From: Galaxea fascicularis
Taxonomy: Eukaryota > Cnidaria > Anthozoa > Scleractinia > Euphylliidae
NCBI GenBank assembly: GCA_948470475.1
Contig: OX419343.1
Span: 3,347,333-3,411,332, forward strand
Direction: 5' to 3'
DNA length: 64,000 bases
The notes under the pieces were generated by a model that had not been told where the DNA came from, did no database searches, and saw only the letters and a program-made list of their open reading frames with translations. This document shows, one piece after another, positions 12,828 to 25,898 of this stretch; the first letter of the stretch is position 1, and the number at the start of each line of letters is the position of its first letter. The position numbers and the translations under genes were made by a program.

Positions 12828-13886
12828 AAGGGAGATGTATTTTGGGGTGCCGAACCAGTCAATATTCTATATTAATTTCTACTATGGTCAACTTACTTTT
12901 TATATGGTCAATTGCTACTTTTTATGTGGTCATCGATGTTCAGTGCGTTGTTTTCATTCTGAGAAAATGCAAGGGGCGATAGACCGCGCAAACGGCACTT
13001 GCTATAACTGAGTAATTTTTTTTAGGACTTTGCTTTCTTATAAGTAAGAATTGGTGTCAGATTGTTTAAATATTAGCGCGAAGTAACAGCTGATTTTGCA
13101 GAAGATGCAATTTTTTGCCTGTCAAGTTTTTTTTTTTTAAGTTTGACATTGACGGTTGGTATGGTATTACAAAAGGCAACATTGCTTTGTTGTTTACTTA
13201 ATTTTGTGTAAGCACAGAGATCCTTTCAGTGAATTTTATTCCTGATAGGGCTTTCCCCATTAGATTGCGTCGACGCGGTAGCGTCTGTTTAGCCAAGCTG
13301 CTTGAAAAATTCGCTGTGTTTTCGCGAAAGTAGGTTCCGAGGAATTCGTTCCAAGGATCCTTAGGCTTTGCCTTTCACGAATCGAACTTTAACACTTGGT
13401 GGGTAATCGAGATGAAATTAATGTGTGTCCTAAAAGGTTTCCGTTGGCTTAAAATGTGTATTTACGTGGGCCCTCGAGACCATTTGGAAAGCACTATTAA
13501 ATCCATGGCCGATACCAAGGACACTGGGAATGTGTTTCCAGAAACATGTCATAAACAAAATCATAAGAGGCGTTAGAGCCAAAATATAAATTTTTTCAAA
13601 AGGTTTCCACGGAAGTGAGTGTGCGGAATGAAGAATGAAAACTACCCGTGTTCGTCGGGTTGCTATGCAGAGTTTAACCATAATTCACCCCACTTCTACA
13701 CCCGGCCATCTTTGTTTGAGTTTGGGCGCGATGCATTCTGGACATCGTTGACCGTAGAAAAAGTATCAAGTTGACCATCTATGAAATACTTGACCACAGA
13801 AATAGTAAAGTTGACCATATAAAAAGTAAGTTGACCATAGAAATAAATATAGAATATCGACTGCTTCAACGCCTCATACTTCCCGC
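12828..13886. mobile_element. ~1-kb inverted-repeat element with iterated GGTCAA arms
   Basis: The arms at about 12,840-12,960 and 13,735-13,870 are inverted copies. Each is built from degenerate repeats of about 25 bp around TATGGTCAACTTACTTTTTA or its reverse complement. The spacer between them (12,960-13,735) has no recognisable transposase; the 83-codon minus frame at 13,430-13,681 is not convincing. I read this as a non-autonomous foldback-type element of unknown superfamily. Confidence 0.65.
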
Positions 13887-13912
13887 GGGAAACGGGGTAC
13901 GGAAAACACTGC

Positions 13913-14299
13913 AATAGAGTTCTAAAGTGTGACGTCACAAAAAATTAAATTTGTGAAATTATGGGATTTGGCGCCATTTTCGAATAGAGCATCCTTAAAA
14001 AAGGGGCCTTGCCAAAAATTAGCTCTTAACTGTGATTCCCAGCCGAAATATAAAGGATTAAAATTTGATACTGCCCCACACAAATCTCTTAATTTGAGTC
14101 AGTTCTAAACTGACGGAACTGAAACAAATTTGTATGGGATGCCATCAAACTTTGTTCCCTTATATCTCTACCGGCAATTGCAATTCAGAGCTAATTTTTG
14201 GGATGAGGGCGTCTTTTAGGATGCTCTATACGAATATGGCATCATATCCCATAATTTCAAGAAATACTTTTGTGACGTCATCACTTTAGAATTCTATTT
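13913..14299. mobile_element. Palindromic MITE, ~387 bp
   Basis: The ends AATAGAGTTCTAAAGTG and CACTTTAGAATTCTATT are inverted. They are followed inward by TGACGTCAC, ATTATGGGAT and GAGCATCCT, which are mirrored on the other side. The arms almost meet in the middle near 14,110. It has no coding capacity. Confidence 0.8.
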
Positions 14300-14914
14300 G
14301 GGACTACGATGAAGTAAAAAAAGAAACCCGATCGAATTTTCACCGTGGTTGCCACAGGCATCTCACGGAATAAAAACGAACTGAGTTTTCGTCGACTTCA
14401 TACACTAACCACGTTGTTGTCTGCCATATTGGATAACAAGCTGTCCGAGAGGAGACTAGGTATATTGGCGGGGGACGGAGTTAAATTCGACGTCTGAATC
14501 AAACGCCGTATTTAATTATTTCAGTGGACTAAAATAGGAATTTAAAAATTCGGCACATGTGAAGTGCGACGTTTGAACCGGGCCTCAATACTGCTTGCTA
14601 TGTAAAGACTACACAAGTGTTGGGTGTTTATCAGTCAAAACAAATATGGTATTGACATATTGGGGCGTAGTGCCAAAATTTTCTAGGCGGCCTGTACCTC
14701 TTATTTCACTGGCAAATGCCGTTGCCAAAAATGTACTGAAGAAAGATTGGCTATCGCTAATTAAATTAAGACTGTAAATAAAATCAATATTTGAGGCTGT
14801 GCCGCGTAAAATAATTTTGCTAATGGAATGAATAATAAACATACGGACAAATGCAAAAAGTGAATGGGTGGACAGAGAGGCACCCACAGAAAAAGGAAGC
14901 GTTAATAACAGTTC
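14300..14914. other. Spacer with a partial MITE end
   Basis: No gene. The stretch ending GTGCGACGTTTGAACCGGGCC near 14,583 is the same terminal sequence family as the MITE at 5,736-6,086, so a diverged member probably ends here. Its other end was not found with confidence. Confidence 0.4.
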
Positions 14915-17900
14915 AAAATTTGGCAATGGCAATTGTTCTGAAACAAATCTAAACTTTTGGTACTAACTTGAAATTTGTTTTGCGCGATTTTGAATCAAAA
15001 GGAAAACCCCGAAAGCTGTTCTGTTTAGCGATTCCTGTCAGCTGGAATATACTTGTTTCCACCTCCATTTCAATGTTATAGTTTTCTACAAAAATTCCCG
15101 AAGTAGACAAAGTTGGTTTCCTAGCCGAACCTGCAAAAAACGCGCACCCTTAATATTTCACTTGAATTTGAAACAATCTGTGGGCTTGTCATCACAAAAT
15201 ATTCATGGATCAGTTGCCTTGTCCTATTAAATACATCACTCAATGTTAGAATTCGTGTATTAAGACTTATCTGAATCAGCTGGGGCTGGAGACGCAGAGT
15301 GGAAAATTCTTGTGCTTCGCGTTCCTCAGTCGCACACCCTAAAAAGATAGAAAAGCAATTTGTCAGGCAAGCACAATAAAAATCATATGTAGCAGGGTCA
15401 CTTCACCACTTATTGAACTGCATTTTGAGTGATATAAATAAATTTGACGCCATATGCGTGAGGTCACTATAACAACATTAATAATCAGTTTCGGGCCGGG
15501 GTTACCGTTCGTGTATCGTTCAAAGAAACACATGAAGACAAACCCAGCCAGGCCGTACCTTTTAAAACCAGTGATGTTTACCGAACGCCTTTGGAGGCGC
15601 CAGTCATCGTGTAACTTTCATCCATCCTTGACAACATTCAACGGGAAATACAGAAATAAACCAATTACTTGTATATGTACACTCTAGTCTCGATAAGAAA
15701 TGTTGCTTAATTTTGGTCAAACAAAATCGTGCGAAGTACACGTCATGTTCACATGTCTCGAAACAATAATTGAAGCTGCCGAAATCGTCTGCTAACGAGA
15801 TTCAAGGTCAATGATCAATTGCAAATTATGAAGAAAACTTTAAGCGCTAGCGTTCATTTTATGTTGCAGCCAATAACTCGGAAACACAAACTCGTATTTA
15901 ATTAAAATAATAACTGAGCGAGAACTAACCTGCTGACTCTTCTGATCTTTGTTGTTCAACAAGAAGACACCACGCCAAGGATTTCAAAATGAGCTTTCAC
16001 AGTATGTGGCAAACACCACAAGAACTTTGGGCTCTGCCGTAGGTATCACCACTTTTTATACTGTATTAAAAAATTCGCGACGTACTGTACGATGAAAAAA
16101 TATTTGATTTGCTAGTGAACTTTACGCAATCAACACCTTAACGCAGCTCTCTTGTCAGAATCGTTCATGTTGCTTTCGGAATTTTTTGGCAGTTGAGTGT
16201 TATTTATTTCACAGTGCAATGAGAAGACTAAGGCGGCATTTTTTCAGTGGGCGTAATTAGTATCGCATTTAACGAATTGTTCTTAGTTTTCTCAGCGAAA
16301 CGACAGTAAGCATGCAATTAACACGATAACGTGGCTCTCTTGTCAGAATCGTCCCATGTGCATTCTGATTTGTATTTATGTTTCATGAGGCAGTGTGGAG
16401 ACCAACGGGGATCTTGATCTCGATTTATACTAATCACATCTTATCAGTAAGTGCGATCGATCGTTTTAACCGAATGCTGCGTGCACCCTCTTTTGAGCAT
16501 GAAAATGTCGACTTCTTAATAATTTTCATAATTTCTAGGAAAAAAGGAATACTTTTCGGTTGTTGCCTTAAAAAAATTAGATGAAATTGTTTTGCAAATT
16601 AACTGAATATTTCAAGCAATTGATTATAAATACAATTACAGATCAACATGTACACTCAACTCTGAAGCAGGGTCGCCTCGGCATAACATATGTCACTCCA
16701 TGATAATAAAAGAAGGCTGAGGCATGGTGCCTGGAAAAGAGCTTCTCTATGATAGGAAATTTTCTTTTTATGTCTGCAGAAAAACGAATTTTGAGTACCA
16801 AGCCGGGGAAAGGGGAAAATAAAACAGTTGACCTTTGATTTTTCTCAACAAGGAAGTAACGTTATTGTTATTAACAGGAGCCCATTATTTATGGGCTCCT
16901 GTTATTAAGAATTATTATGTAGTTGCATTTTATATTGTAATCACCTGATGAATTTGATTGATTAACTTCGCTCTTGAAAACAGAGTTATCAGTTTTTGTT
17001 TGTTGAAAACGAGAAATTTATGTTTCTAGCTGGAGGAAGTAAGACTGGGGTTTCGCAAAAGGAGAACATTTTTGCCCTCAAATAATTATAAGTGAACAAG
17101 GAAATTTGAATTTTAGAGATATGAGGAAGTCGGCATTTTCATGATCAAAAGAGGATGCATGCACAAGATGAAATTAGTATAAATCGAGATCAAGGTACCC
17201 GTTGGTCTCCACACCGCCTCATGGAACATAAATACAAATCCGAATGCACATGGGACGATTCTGACAAAAGAGCCGCGTTAACGTGTTAATTGCATACTTT
17301 TTTTTGTGTGTTGTTTCGCTGAGAAAACTAAGAACAATTCGTTAAATGCGATACTAATTGCACCCACTGAAAACATGGCGCCTTAGTCTTCTCACCGCCC
17401 TGTGAAATATATAACACTCAACTGCCATAAAATTCCGAAAGCAATATGGATGATGAGAGCTGTATTAAGGTGTTAATTGCATGAAGTTCCCAGGCTAATC
17501 CAAACATTTTTTCATCGTAGATTCCGTTGTGAATTTTTGGTACAGTATAAAAAGAGGTGATACATATACGTACGGCAGAGCCCAAAGTTCTTGTGGTGTT
17601 TGCCACATACTGTGAAAGCTCATTTTGAAGCCCTTGGCGTGGTCTCTTCTTGTTGAACAACAAAGATCAGACTGAGACTCTGCAGGTTAGTTCTCACTCA
17701 GTTATTTGGATTAAGTATGAGTTTGTGTTTCCGAGTTATTGGTTGCAACATCAAATGAACGCTAGCGCTTAATATTCAACATTCCGCTCTGCGACTGCAG
17801 TTCCAGCTAGTTCAGATAAGTCTTATACGAGTTCTTACATCGAGTGATGTATTTTAATTAATAGGACAAGGGAATTAAATGCAAATGATACAGTCGCACA

Positions 17901-18030
17901 CTGATCCATGAAGATTTTGTGGTAACAAGCGCACAGGTTTTGTTTCAAATTCGAGTGAACTTAAGGGTGCGCCTTTTTCCCGGTTCAGCTTGTAAATCTA
18001 CTACTGCCATTGCCAAATTTTAGAACACAA
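14915..18030. repeat. Long imperfect palindrome at the centre of the foldback locus
   Basis: The left arm (about 14,915-16,800) and right arm (about 16,900-18,030) are inverted copies. Matched anchors include GCGCACCCTTAA, TTCATGGATCAGT, TAAGACTTATCTGAA, AAGCGCTAGCGTTCATTT and CATACTGTGAAAGCTCATTTTGAA. A matched pair near 16,381 and 17,226 is GATCTCGATTTATACTAAT and its reverse complement. The left arm carries an extra ~520 bp (about 15,313-15,838) that is missing on the right. A tight hairpin at 16,872-16,904 (TAACAGGAGCCCAT, 5-nt loop, complement) marks the centre. No protein-coding region was found in either arm. Confidence 0.85.
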
Positions 18031-18632
18031 GATCAAAAGAAAATCAAATTAATCTATCCAAATTGTAATTGTCATCAATGGCAATCAAATTTGGAGAAAA
18101 ATATTTAGTCAGAATGGGGGGAAGGAGGGAGAGCGCTTAATTGAGTACTTAGTTGGTTGATCTATCCATACTGTCATTGTTATCAATGACAATCAAACTT
18201 TGACAAAACTATTTCTGGGTTGTCATTCAAAAGCATAGAACACAACAACAACAACAACGAACAAAAATAACAACAAAACAATAATAACAAGAAGGGAAAA
18301 AGTATTTAATTTGCGTCCATATCTTGCGGAAGCGGCTTAGAAACATTTGGGTAATCTGTATGCATGCATATGTGTTCAACGGATAGGCCATTACCAAACC
18401 CGAATGTTTCAAAATGTGAACCGTCGACTACCGCCAAATTGTATTAGCATGCCAAAAACGTTGAGCTTTAAGTCCTTAACGATAGCAATCGATGCAAGTC
18501 GAGGAATCTCCTTACCGTATTGTGATGATTTTTTTTCTGTTTGTTTCAAGGTTTTCGTTCTAGTGTTAATTATTCATTGTCAGTAGTATTCAGATCTTGT
18601 TATTAGGGGTGTTTTGTAATTAGGATTTGTAA
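18031..18632. other. Spacer with a local direct repeat and a CAA-rich tract
   Basis: Two diverged copies of a ~57-bp sequence (ATCTATCC...TCATCAATGGCAATCAAA) lie at about 18,052 and 18,160. An imperfect (CAA)n tract follows at 18,240-18,290. No gene is evident. Confidence 0.55.
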
Positions 18633-19386
18633 GGGCCGATTTACACGATACAATTTGCAGGGTTTTCAACTGTTTTGTAAAGTAGCGGACATACTTCGGA
18701 AAGTACCGGACGTGAATGTTTTCTTGGCGCCGTAAGGCGCAAGCACCTAGGGGGGTCTGGGGGCATGCTCCCCCAGGACATTTTTAAAATAGAATACTCA
18801 GAAATGCCATTTCCAGCGTTTCTGGAACCAAGGAAACAGTTTCCGAGGCAATGCTGGAAATTCTCTATTCTCTATCCTGACCAATAGGAGTCGTGTTTGG
18901 CCTGTCTACACCTTGAAACATCATAAAATATCCCGCCGCTCAATAAGCCGTTGGCCGTTTTGAAGAATGTAATTGATTATTCTGTTATCCTGTATATGTA
19001 TAATACAGTAGTATAATACAGTAGTCAAAAATCGCCAATATTGATCTCAAAGTACCGGACGTGGAATGGCAAACGACCGGACGAAACGTCCGGCCTCCGG
19101 CTTCAAATGAAAACCCTGCAATTTGTCGCGCGCGTCTTGGCGTATGCGACATAACGTAGAACAAAGTTGTGCCGTGTGAATGCTCCTACAACTTCTCTAC
19201 CACAGACGCACGCGGCCTAAAATTTGTCGTAGGATTTTGAATCATGTTTTAAAACCATACGACAGTCGTAGGTATAGGTAAATTGAATGACAAGTGTCGT
19301 ATACGATTTTTTGCATGGCGCGAGAAGCGCGCTACAGAAGTTGCATGCGACAGTCGTAAGCAAAAATCGTACCGTGTAAATCGGCC
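18633..19386. mobile_element. MITE with GGGCCGATTTACACG ends, split by another element
   Basis: The ends GGGCCGATTTACACG and CGTGTAAATCGGCC are inverted repeats. The body from 19,126 onward matches, with few changes, an uninterrupted 289-bp copy at 56,596-56,884. The difference in length is explained by the insertion at 18,658-19,118. Confidence 0.85.
18658..19118. mobile_element. Nested 461-bp insertion with CAGGGTTTTCA ends
   Basis: The insertion starts CAGGGTTTTCA and ends TGAAAACCCTG. It is flanked by CAATTTG on both sides (18,651-18,657 and 19,119-19,125), so the target duplication is about 7 bp, allowing for end ambiguity. Ends starting CAGGG are typical of hAT-superfamily elements, whose duplications are usually 8 bp. 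The inner GGTCTGGGGGCATGCTCCCC hairpin also fits hAT-like non-autonomous elements. The absence from the copy at 56,596 shows it came in second. Confidence 0.8.
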
Positions 19387-19940
19387 TTTAAGAATAGCCA
19401 ATACGTTAATTGGTCTTAAGTGTTGATTCAGTAAGGTGTTATCGTAGGAGTGTAAGGTATCGTGTTTAAACAATATGTATGTAGGTTAAGTGTTGTAAAA
19501 AACAAAATTAGCATGAATGTATAAATGTTATTCGAGCAAACGTAGTGTGCAGTAGGTTTTGGTGAAGGACGTAAGCAAGGAAAAAGAGGGACGAATTTAA
19601 AGGGCAGAGGGCAGGAAAAGAAGACAAGAGAATTCACTGCCAAGAGCCATCGGCAAGCGGCAGCCAAATAACCTGACAAAAACCATTTGTCATTGGTAGC
19701 GATAGAGCAGAGCTTGAGCTTGATGCAGTGTTGAAAGACTACGTGCTGAGTAGAAAACGTCGAAGATGAAGCAAAGCATGGGAGGACGTGGAGCTGGACG
19801 TGGGGCTTGGTTTGAACTGAAGAAAACGAAGTTTGTGGCGTTGGTTCTGGTTTTGTGGTGTTGGTTTTCGGAAGGTCAAAGATTTCAAAAAAGAACTGAA
19901 CTGCAAATAATTAACTGTAAATTAGTTTCGTAGTTAGTTT

Positions 19941-22900
19941 TTAAGAGCGCCTGTCCGTAAAAATCAAACATATCGCGGCAAGGGTGGAAAATTCGATTTC
20001 TTTCACATTTTAATGTTCGATAGGCTAGAATACAACTAAAATCACTCTATAGTTTTTTCGGTGAAATATCCTTTCGTTTAAAAGAAAAATGCAAATAACG
20101 AAAATTCGTTAAAATCGTTGTTTGAAGCTCTAAATTATTGCACGGGTTTGAGAGCCTCGCGCGCAAAAACAAATCATTCTACCGCCTTTACAACACTCAA
20201 ATCTTTTTTTACAATCTCTAAATATCTGTTGGAATGATTTTAGGGAATGTGGCGTTGTTCTTTGCATACGAAAAAATTCAATTTCAAAGGCATACAATTC
20301 ACTACAGTAAAAGTACTTCATGGATGAAATTAATTTTCAGCATGTGCGAAACCTTCAAATCGACTAAGCTTCCGGTGGTTGAATTGTAGAAGGATGATCT
20401 ATAGATTCCGGTGAAAATATCTTTGGGCAAATGATTAAGAGCGACGCGAGAGCGTTTCAAAGTTCGTAAAAAAATGCAAATATTTGAACTTCGGCGGTAA
20501 ACTTTGAAGTTGCTGGTCAAACATAAATTTTTGGTCCGTGTCCATATCAGGTTAAAATAGGCACTGAGAAAAACATTTCGAAATGTTCTAACCTTATAAT
20601 ATTCTGTAAAAGACTGGTCCAAGGGCCATTGAAGCACGATTCTTTGGTCGTTCGTCGCTCTTTTTTTGATTCCTGCTGCCCGCTGTTGGTAACGGCCGAT
20701 GTACACCGCGCAACATGTCAACGTATTCAATGGTGGAATACCAACCTTTGATCAATTTTAGGCGCATTTTATCACAACTGCATCTTCCTTGACGGCTTAG
20801 TCATTTTTTCAGTATTGCTTGGTTTATAGTACACGAAAATAATACATCTGATCGCTGCTAGAATAGCAAAAATGTCGGCGTTTACAGTCTATACTGCATT
20901 ACAGGCAGCCGTTTGTTCGTCACGCAATACTGTCACGGGCATTTTAGAGGGGAGGGCTAGGGCTAAGATGCTTGAAAGAGTACATACTAAGGCCATCCCC
21001 TTTTTTTTTCTCCGTTTAACGTCGTCGACCGACCCAGATTTTCGCGTTTTCAAAAAAAAAAAGTTATGCAAAAGGCAATGAAGGCAATTTCAAACAATTG
21101 TCACTTTAATCTGAAACATAAGCAGTTTTTTGCCTTACAAAGTTTTAGTTTTTACTTCATACTTCAACTACATAAACAAAAAAAAAAAAGAAAAAGAAAA
21201 GAAAAACGGTTTATTTAAGGAATTTCGTCTTTACTTGCCTGCTTCATCTTTGCTAAACTTGGCTTGCACTATTCTTAGGTTGCGTTCGACTGACCGTACT
21301 CCGGAATCTGAGAATAAGCGGAACAGTCTTCTTTTTAAGTAAATTTGGGAAGACATTTCTACAAACTTTCGCTGACACATAATAATTTAAAAGCCTTTTT
21401 TTACTCCAGTAACTCCAAAAACCTTGAGCTCTCAGGAGGGATTTCTTGTCTTCACTGCATGTACATTCTTTTTCCGAAAAGAATAGGGTCAATTAAACGT
21501 TCCCTTAGTTCAACAGCTTTTTGAGCCTTTATTTTTCTTAATTAATTGTTATCTATGCGAACCTGTCTACAAAAACTCGAAAAAAGTTATACCTGGTTAT
21601 AACAGCACGTCAGTGGTAGGTTAATCGACTGATCATAACTTATCGCTACAAGTAACAGTGCTGTTCTTGACGGATGGATGGGACTTATAACAGGATATGG
21701 TGCTCTGTTCATACAGATGTAGCTAAAGGGAGGAGCAGAATCAGCTCCTGTTAACTAATGAATGCAGTCTGAAATGTGAAAGAGTACTCTGTTTCCAACA
21801 TGGCTGGTGACACTTTAGGCACTGGTAAAATGTTACTATTTATGGACCGGGGAATGAGTGGGGTGGGGGATGCGCGTGGGAGGAGATTGGTGTAAAACCA
21901 GCCCGTACCTTTCTTTTCTTGCCTAACTCATAAACCAATCATCATGCCACATACTGGAAACAATTGGTTTCAACATCAAATTTTTTTACGCACTCCTGTC
22001 CATTTATCTAATTTTGAAAACAAATAAGCACCCTATTTCCTCCCTCCCTCCCCTGGTAGCCCCCCTTCCCCTATAATCTCTTTCAGTTGATAAATAATAA
22101 CCGGTGTTTCTGTTTTAAAAAATAATTGCCCTGATGGGGCCTCTGACAGAAGGGGTGCTCTCGAGAAGGATGATGTTGTGGCCCACGCGCGGCACGTAAC
22201 ACCATCATTTCCTTCCGGTGGCATCCAGACATGTAATGGCTTAAATAAGAACTTTAAATTAGTTATTGTTTAATTTAGTAATCATAAATTTGATGGTATC
22301 TAAAAACCTGCACCCCCAAAAAAGTACTTTGTAACACGCAGATGAATAACCATCCGAAGCTACAGGTCACCCAGACTTAAGGTAGGCTCCTGGGTGATTC
22401 ATTGTTCTCTTAGGATTACCCTCCCTCAGGAAGCAAAAGAAAGGCAATACTTTTCGTAGGGGTACGTTGATTCCTTGCTATCTATCAGGGGCACTCAACG
22501 AGAAACTTCGATGAAATATCTGTTCGGGAGAGTCTACCCGTTCTAAGACTTTCGGATAATGCATTGCCAAAAAGTTACTGATTTCTTAACTAAAACATCA
22601 CCTAAAAGATTTGCAACCAGGGAAATCCAGGAGAAAATAGTCACTTAGATTTTCAGAAGGGATATTTTTGCAATTTTTCACTCTTGAAAAGGTCGCCTAG
22701 CATTTTCGGGTTCGCAGAGAAGTTCTTCGAAGGTGACATTCAGCTAGCAATTTCTGAAATGAGGATTTCATTCCCTAAAATTTTCGGGCACTTCAATTTT
22801 CAGCTAAGAAATCCGAACAGATCAAATTTTTCTAGCTGATTAAAACAACTCTTTAAACAGTCTTTAAACGTTACAAGGAACCTAGAAATATCCCTCTAAG

Positions 22901-24302
22901 GTTTTTTTTGCTTAGTTTGCTCGTTGGGTGCCCCCAATCTATAAACCCTTTAAATTGGAAATGCGGGTCATCTGCGTTCAAACGAATAAATAAATGAATA
23001 AATGAAATAAAGTAAAATAAAACTAGATATGTCATTTCTAACTAGCATTTATTGTATTTAAAAAAAGGATAACATTAGGTAAAAGATGAGGTGATCTTCA
23101 TCAATAAGTTTTGTAAAATGTAGCACTCCCCCACTCCCACCACTACTGCCAACGCTCCTAACAACCCACCCCACGCGCACAATCGAATTCGCTAATAAAT
23201 AAATTATTACTTGGATTTTAGCAATGGAAAAATAACGCACTTAAACTATCACTATCTTAATTCCTGCTGCTGTTGTTGGTGTTGCCTTGAGTATGTACTT
23301 GTTCAATCAAGCATTTTCGCATTTCCACCCTCCTCAACCCCGCTAAAATGTCCATGACATTGCATTGCGTGACAAACAAACGGCTGATGTAATATTTTCG
23401 TGCCCTACAAACCAAGCAATACTTAGCAAGCCGTCGAAGAAGATGCAGTCGTGATGTTGATCAAAGATTGGTTTTCGACCATGGAATAACTTTGACAGTT
23501 TAAATAACGGTCTTTGCGCGGTGTACACCGGACGTTACAAACCGAGCTCATACTTATGCGACGAACAACCAGAGAATCGTGCTTTAATGTCGATTAAATG
23601 GCCTTTGGACCTGTCTTTTACAACATGTTTGAGGTTAGAACATTTCGAAATGTTTTTGTAAGTGTTTATTTTTTGATCTTATATCCATTAAGACATGGGC
23701 ACGGACTAAAATTAAAGTCTGACAACTTCAAAGTTTACCGCCGAAGGTCGACGATTTGCATTTTTTTACGTACTTTGAAACGTTCACGCATCGCTCTTAA
23801 TCATTTGCCCAAAGAAATTTTCACCGGAATCTATAGACCATCCTTCTAACATTCTACAACCAGAAGCTTAATCGATTTGAAGGTTTCGCACATAGTGAAA
23901 ATTAATTTTATTCATGAAATACTTTTACTGCATTGAATTTTATGCCTTCGAAATTAAATTATTTCGTATGCAAAGATCAACGCAATATTCCATAAAATCA
24001 TTCCAACAGATATTAAGAGATTGCAAAAAAAGATTTAAGTGTTTTAATGACGGTAGAATGATTTGTTTTTGCGCGCGAGGCTCTCAAACCTGAGTAATAA
24101 TTAAGCGCCTCAAATGGCGATTTTAAAGGAATTCGTCATTTACATATTTCTTTGAAATGAAAAGATATTTCACCGAAAAAACTATACAGTGATTTTAGTT
24201 ATACCCTAGCCTATCGAACATTAAAATATGGAAGAAATTGAATTCTCCGCCCTTGCCGCGAAATTTGGAATTTGTCTGATTTTTACAGACAGGCGCTCTT
24301 AA
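19941..24302. mobile_element. 4.4-kb element with ~790-bp terminal inverted repeats
   Basis: The left end TTAAGAGCGCCTGTCCGTAA and the right end, reverse complemented, TTAAGAGCGCCTGTCTGTAA match. Similarity continues inward to about 20,715 and from about 23,515 at a lower level. Shared inner anchors include TTTTTTCGGTGAAATATC, GAGAGCCTCGCGCGCAAAAAC, AAACTTTGAAGTTG and GTGTACACCG. The 142-codon minus frame (20,302-20,730) and the plus frame at 23,598-23,849 encode the same peptide in the two arms (a shared segment is RTLKRSR), so they mirror each other as arm sequence. The interior 20,740-23,510 has no transposase I can recognise. Confidence 0.8.
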
Positions 24303-25898
24303 GTCTTAAAAGTTACTCGCATTAAAGTTACTCAAGAATTGAATAAGTCAGAGTTAAATCAATTTAATTAGTACTCGTTGTCTCAGGCCATAATTTGTGA
24401 ACATAAGTTTAATATTTAGTATTAGTGTTACTTAATACTTTCCCATTTAATAAACATTAGTTATTTTAATTCGATTCATGTTGTGTTAGGAGATTGTGGG
24501 AAGGTGTTTGTTTCGCTTTGTTTCTACCTCCTTTCGTTGTGTGTACCGGGGAAAATCGCCGGACTCACGTCACACGGTTGTCGTTACTTTTCGGACACTC
24601 TGCGTCTCCCATTTTTCGGTTATTTTTTAGAATATACAAATAAAATCCCCATATTTTATTTCGAGAAATTGAATAGTCTACCGTGACTAGCCGGTTTTAC
24701 TTTAGACAAGGATTTTCGTCTCCTATAAGAGCGGCAAAACTAAATTCTTGCGACTGAACCAAGTCCACTTTTCGACTCTTAGTATTACTAATTTTAAATG
24801 TTAGAGGGTAAGAAATATTAAATGTTCTAAATGTTACACCTTGGTTGCATTTGGGGCAATTCCTCTCGAAATAACCAACGTACAGAAAAAGCTAGTTTTG
24901 CGAAATGTTACCGGAAAACAACTTCCTCATTGCGTCAGAATCATTCCTGAAAAGGCGAAAATTTATTTTTTTATAAAGAGAGTTTGAGGTTTCAGTCTCC
25001 ACGTCAAAGAGTACAATGTATGTAGCACATTTGCCACTGGAGTGAATTTACACGTATTTTAAAACTACTTGAGAATTAGAGGTGATTGCATAAAAATAAT
25101 ACTAGTTCATGTGTATCCTGAATATACACGTGATACCACTAAATCTTTCTAACATTAGAACATTTCCATAATGGCGTGAAAAGTTCACTTTACCTCACCA
25201 AAAACTACAACATTTTTGAAAATGTCACGAAATTCGTGGCATTCTTAAACACAAGTTCACTCAAGATATTAAAGCGTATAATTTTTCCCTTTGTTATTCA
25301 ATTGTCCCGCGTTAACGTAGATATAAGTCATCACCTGAAATTAAAACGACTATTTTCGCTTTTCAGGTTGAACAATCAGTGTTAAAGGAGCCTCGGCCAC
25401 GTCACTGACATATACATTAAAGAATTATAATTGGTGGCTGATTTTCAAATTCCCGGCCATTGGTACTTATCGATCAAGAAAAGCAAAATAATGTTCCACC
25501 TGATAGAGATACGAATGAGTTGTTCTATTCACTGCAAAACGTTTGTCAGGCTGCAAAAACCCACTGAGTTTCCTTAGCAAGCCATACAGAGCGAATTAAA
25601 AAAACTGTCAGGGCAGATGCATGCAAACTATACAAGCATGTAAGCTCCGGTTCCAGTTTCCATCAAATGTGCCTTCCCGATTAAAAAAAATCCGTTACTG
25701 GACAAAGCCTACCAAGCATCAAAAAACAAAACTAGAAAATAAACTCTCCACCATCAGTACCTGCCTCCAAATTTTTTTTCTTTTTAATAAGGTCTGACCG
25801 TCTCCTAAACACTCAGTTCTCCGATTCTCATAACTCAAACACGAAAAAAATATTCTCAGCCAGCAACAAACAAAACTACTAACCAAAAACCACTCAAC
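24303..25898. other. Inner flank of the right satellite, no gene
   Basis: AT-rich DNA without a credible gene. It contains the inverted homologue (25,360-25,665) of the block beside the left satellite. The last ~230 bp before the array have no clear counterpart on the left. Confidence 0.5.
25360..25665 (-). repeat. Right copy of inverted block flanking the two satellites
   Basis: On the minus strand this matches 10,233-10,530 anchor by anchor. It sits about 235 bp inside the 24-bp array, while the left copy sits about 435 bp inside the 20-bp array. The flanks have therefore changed in length since the copies diverged. Confidence 0.85.
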
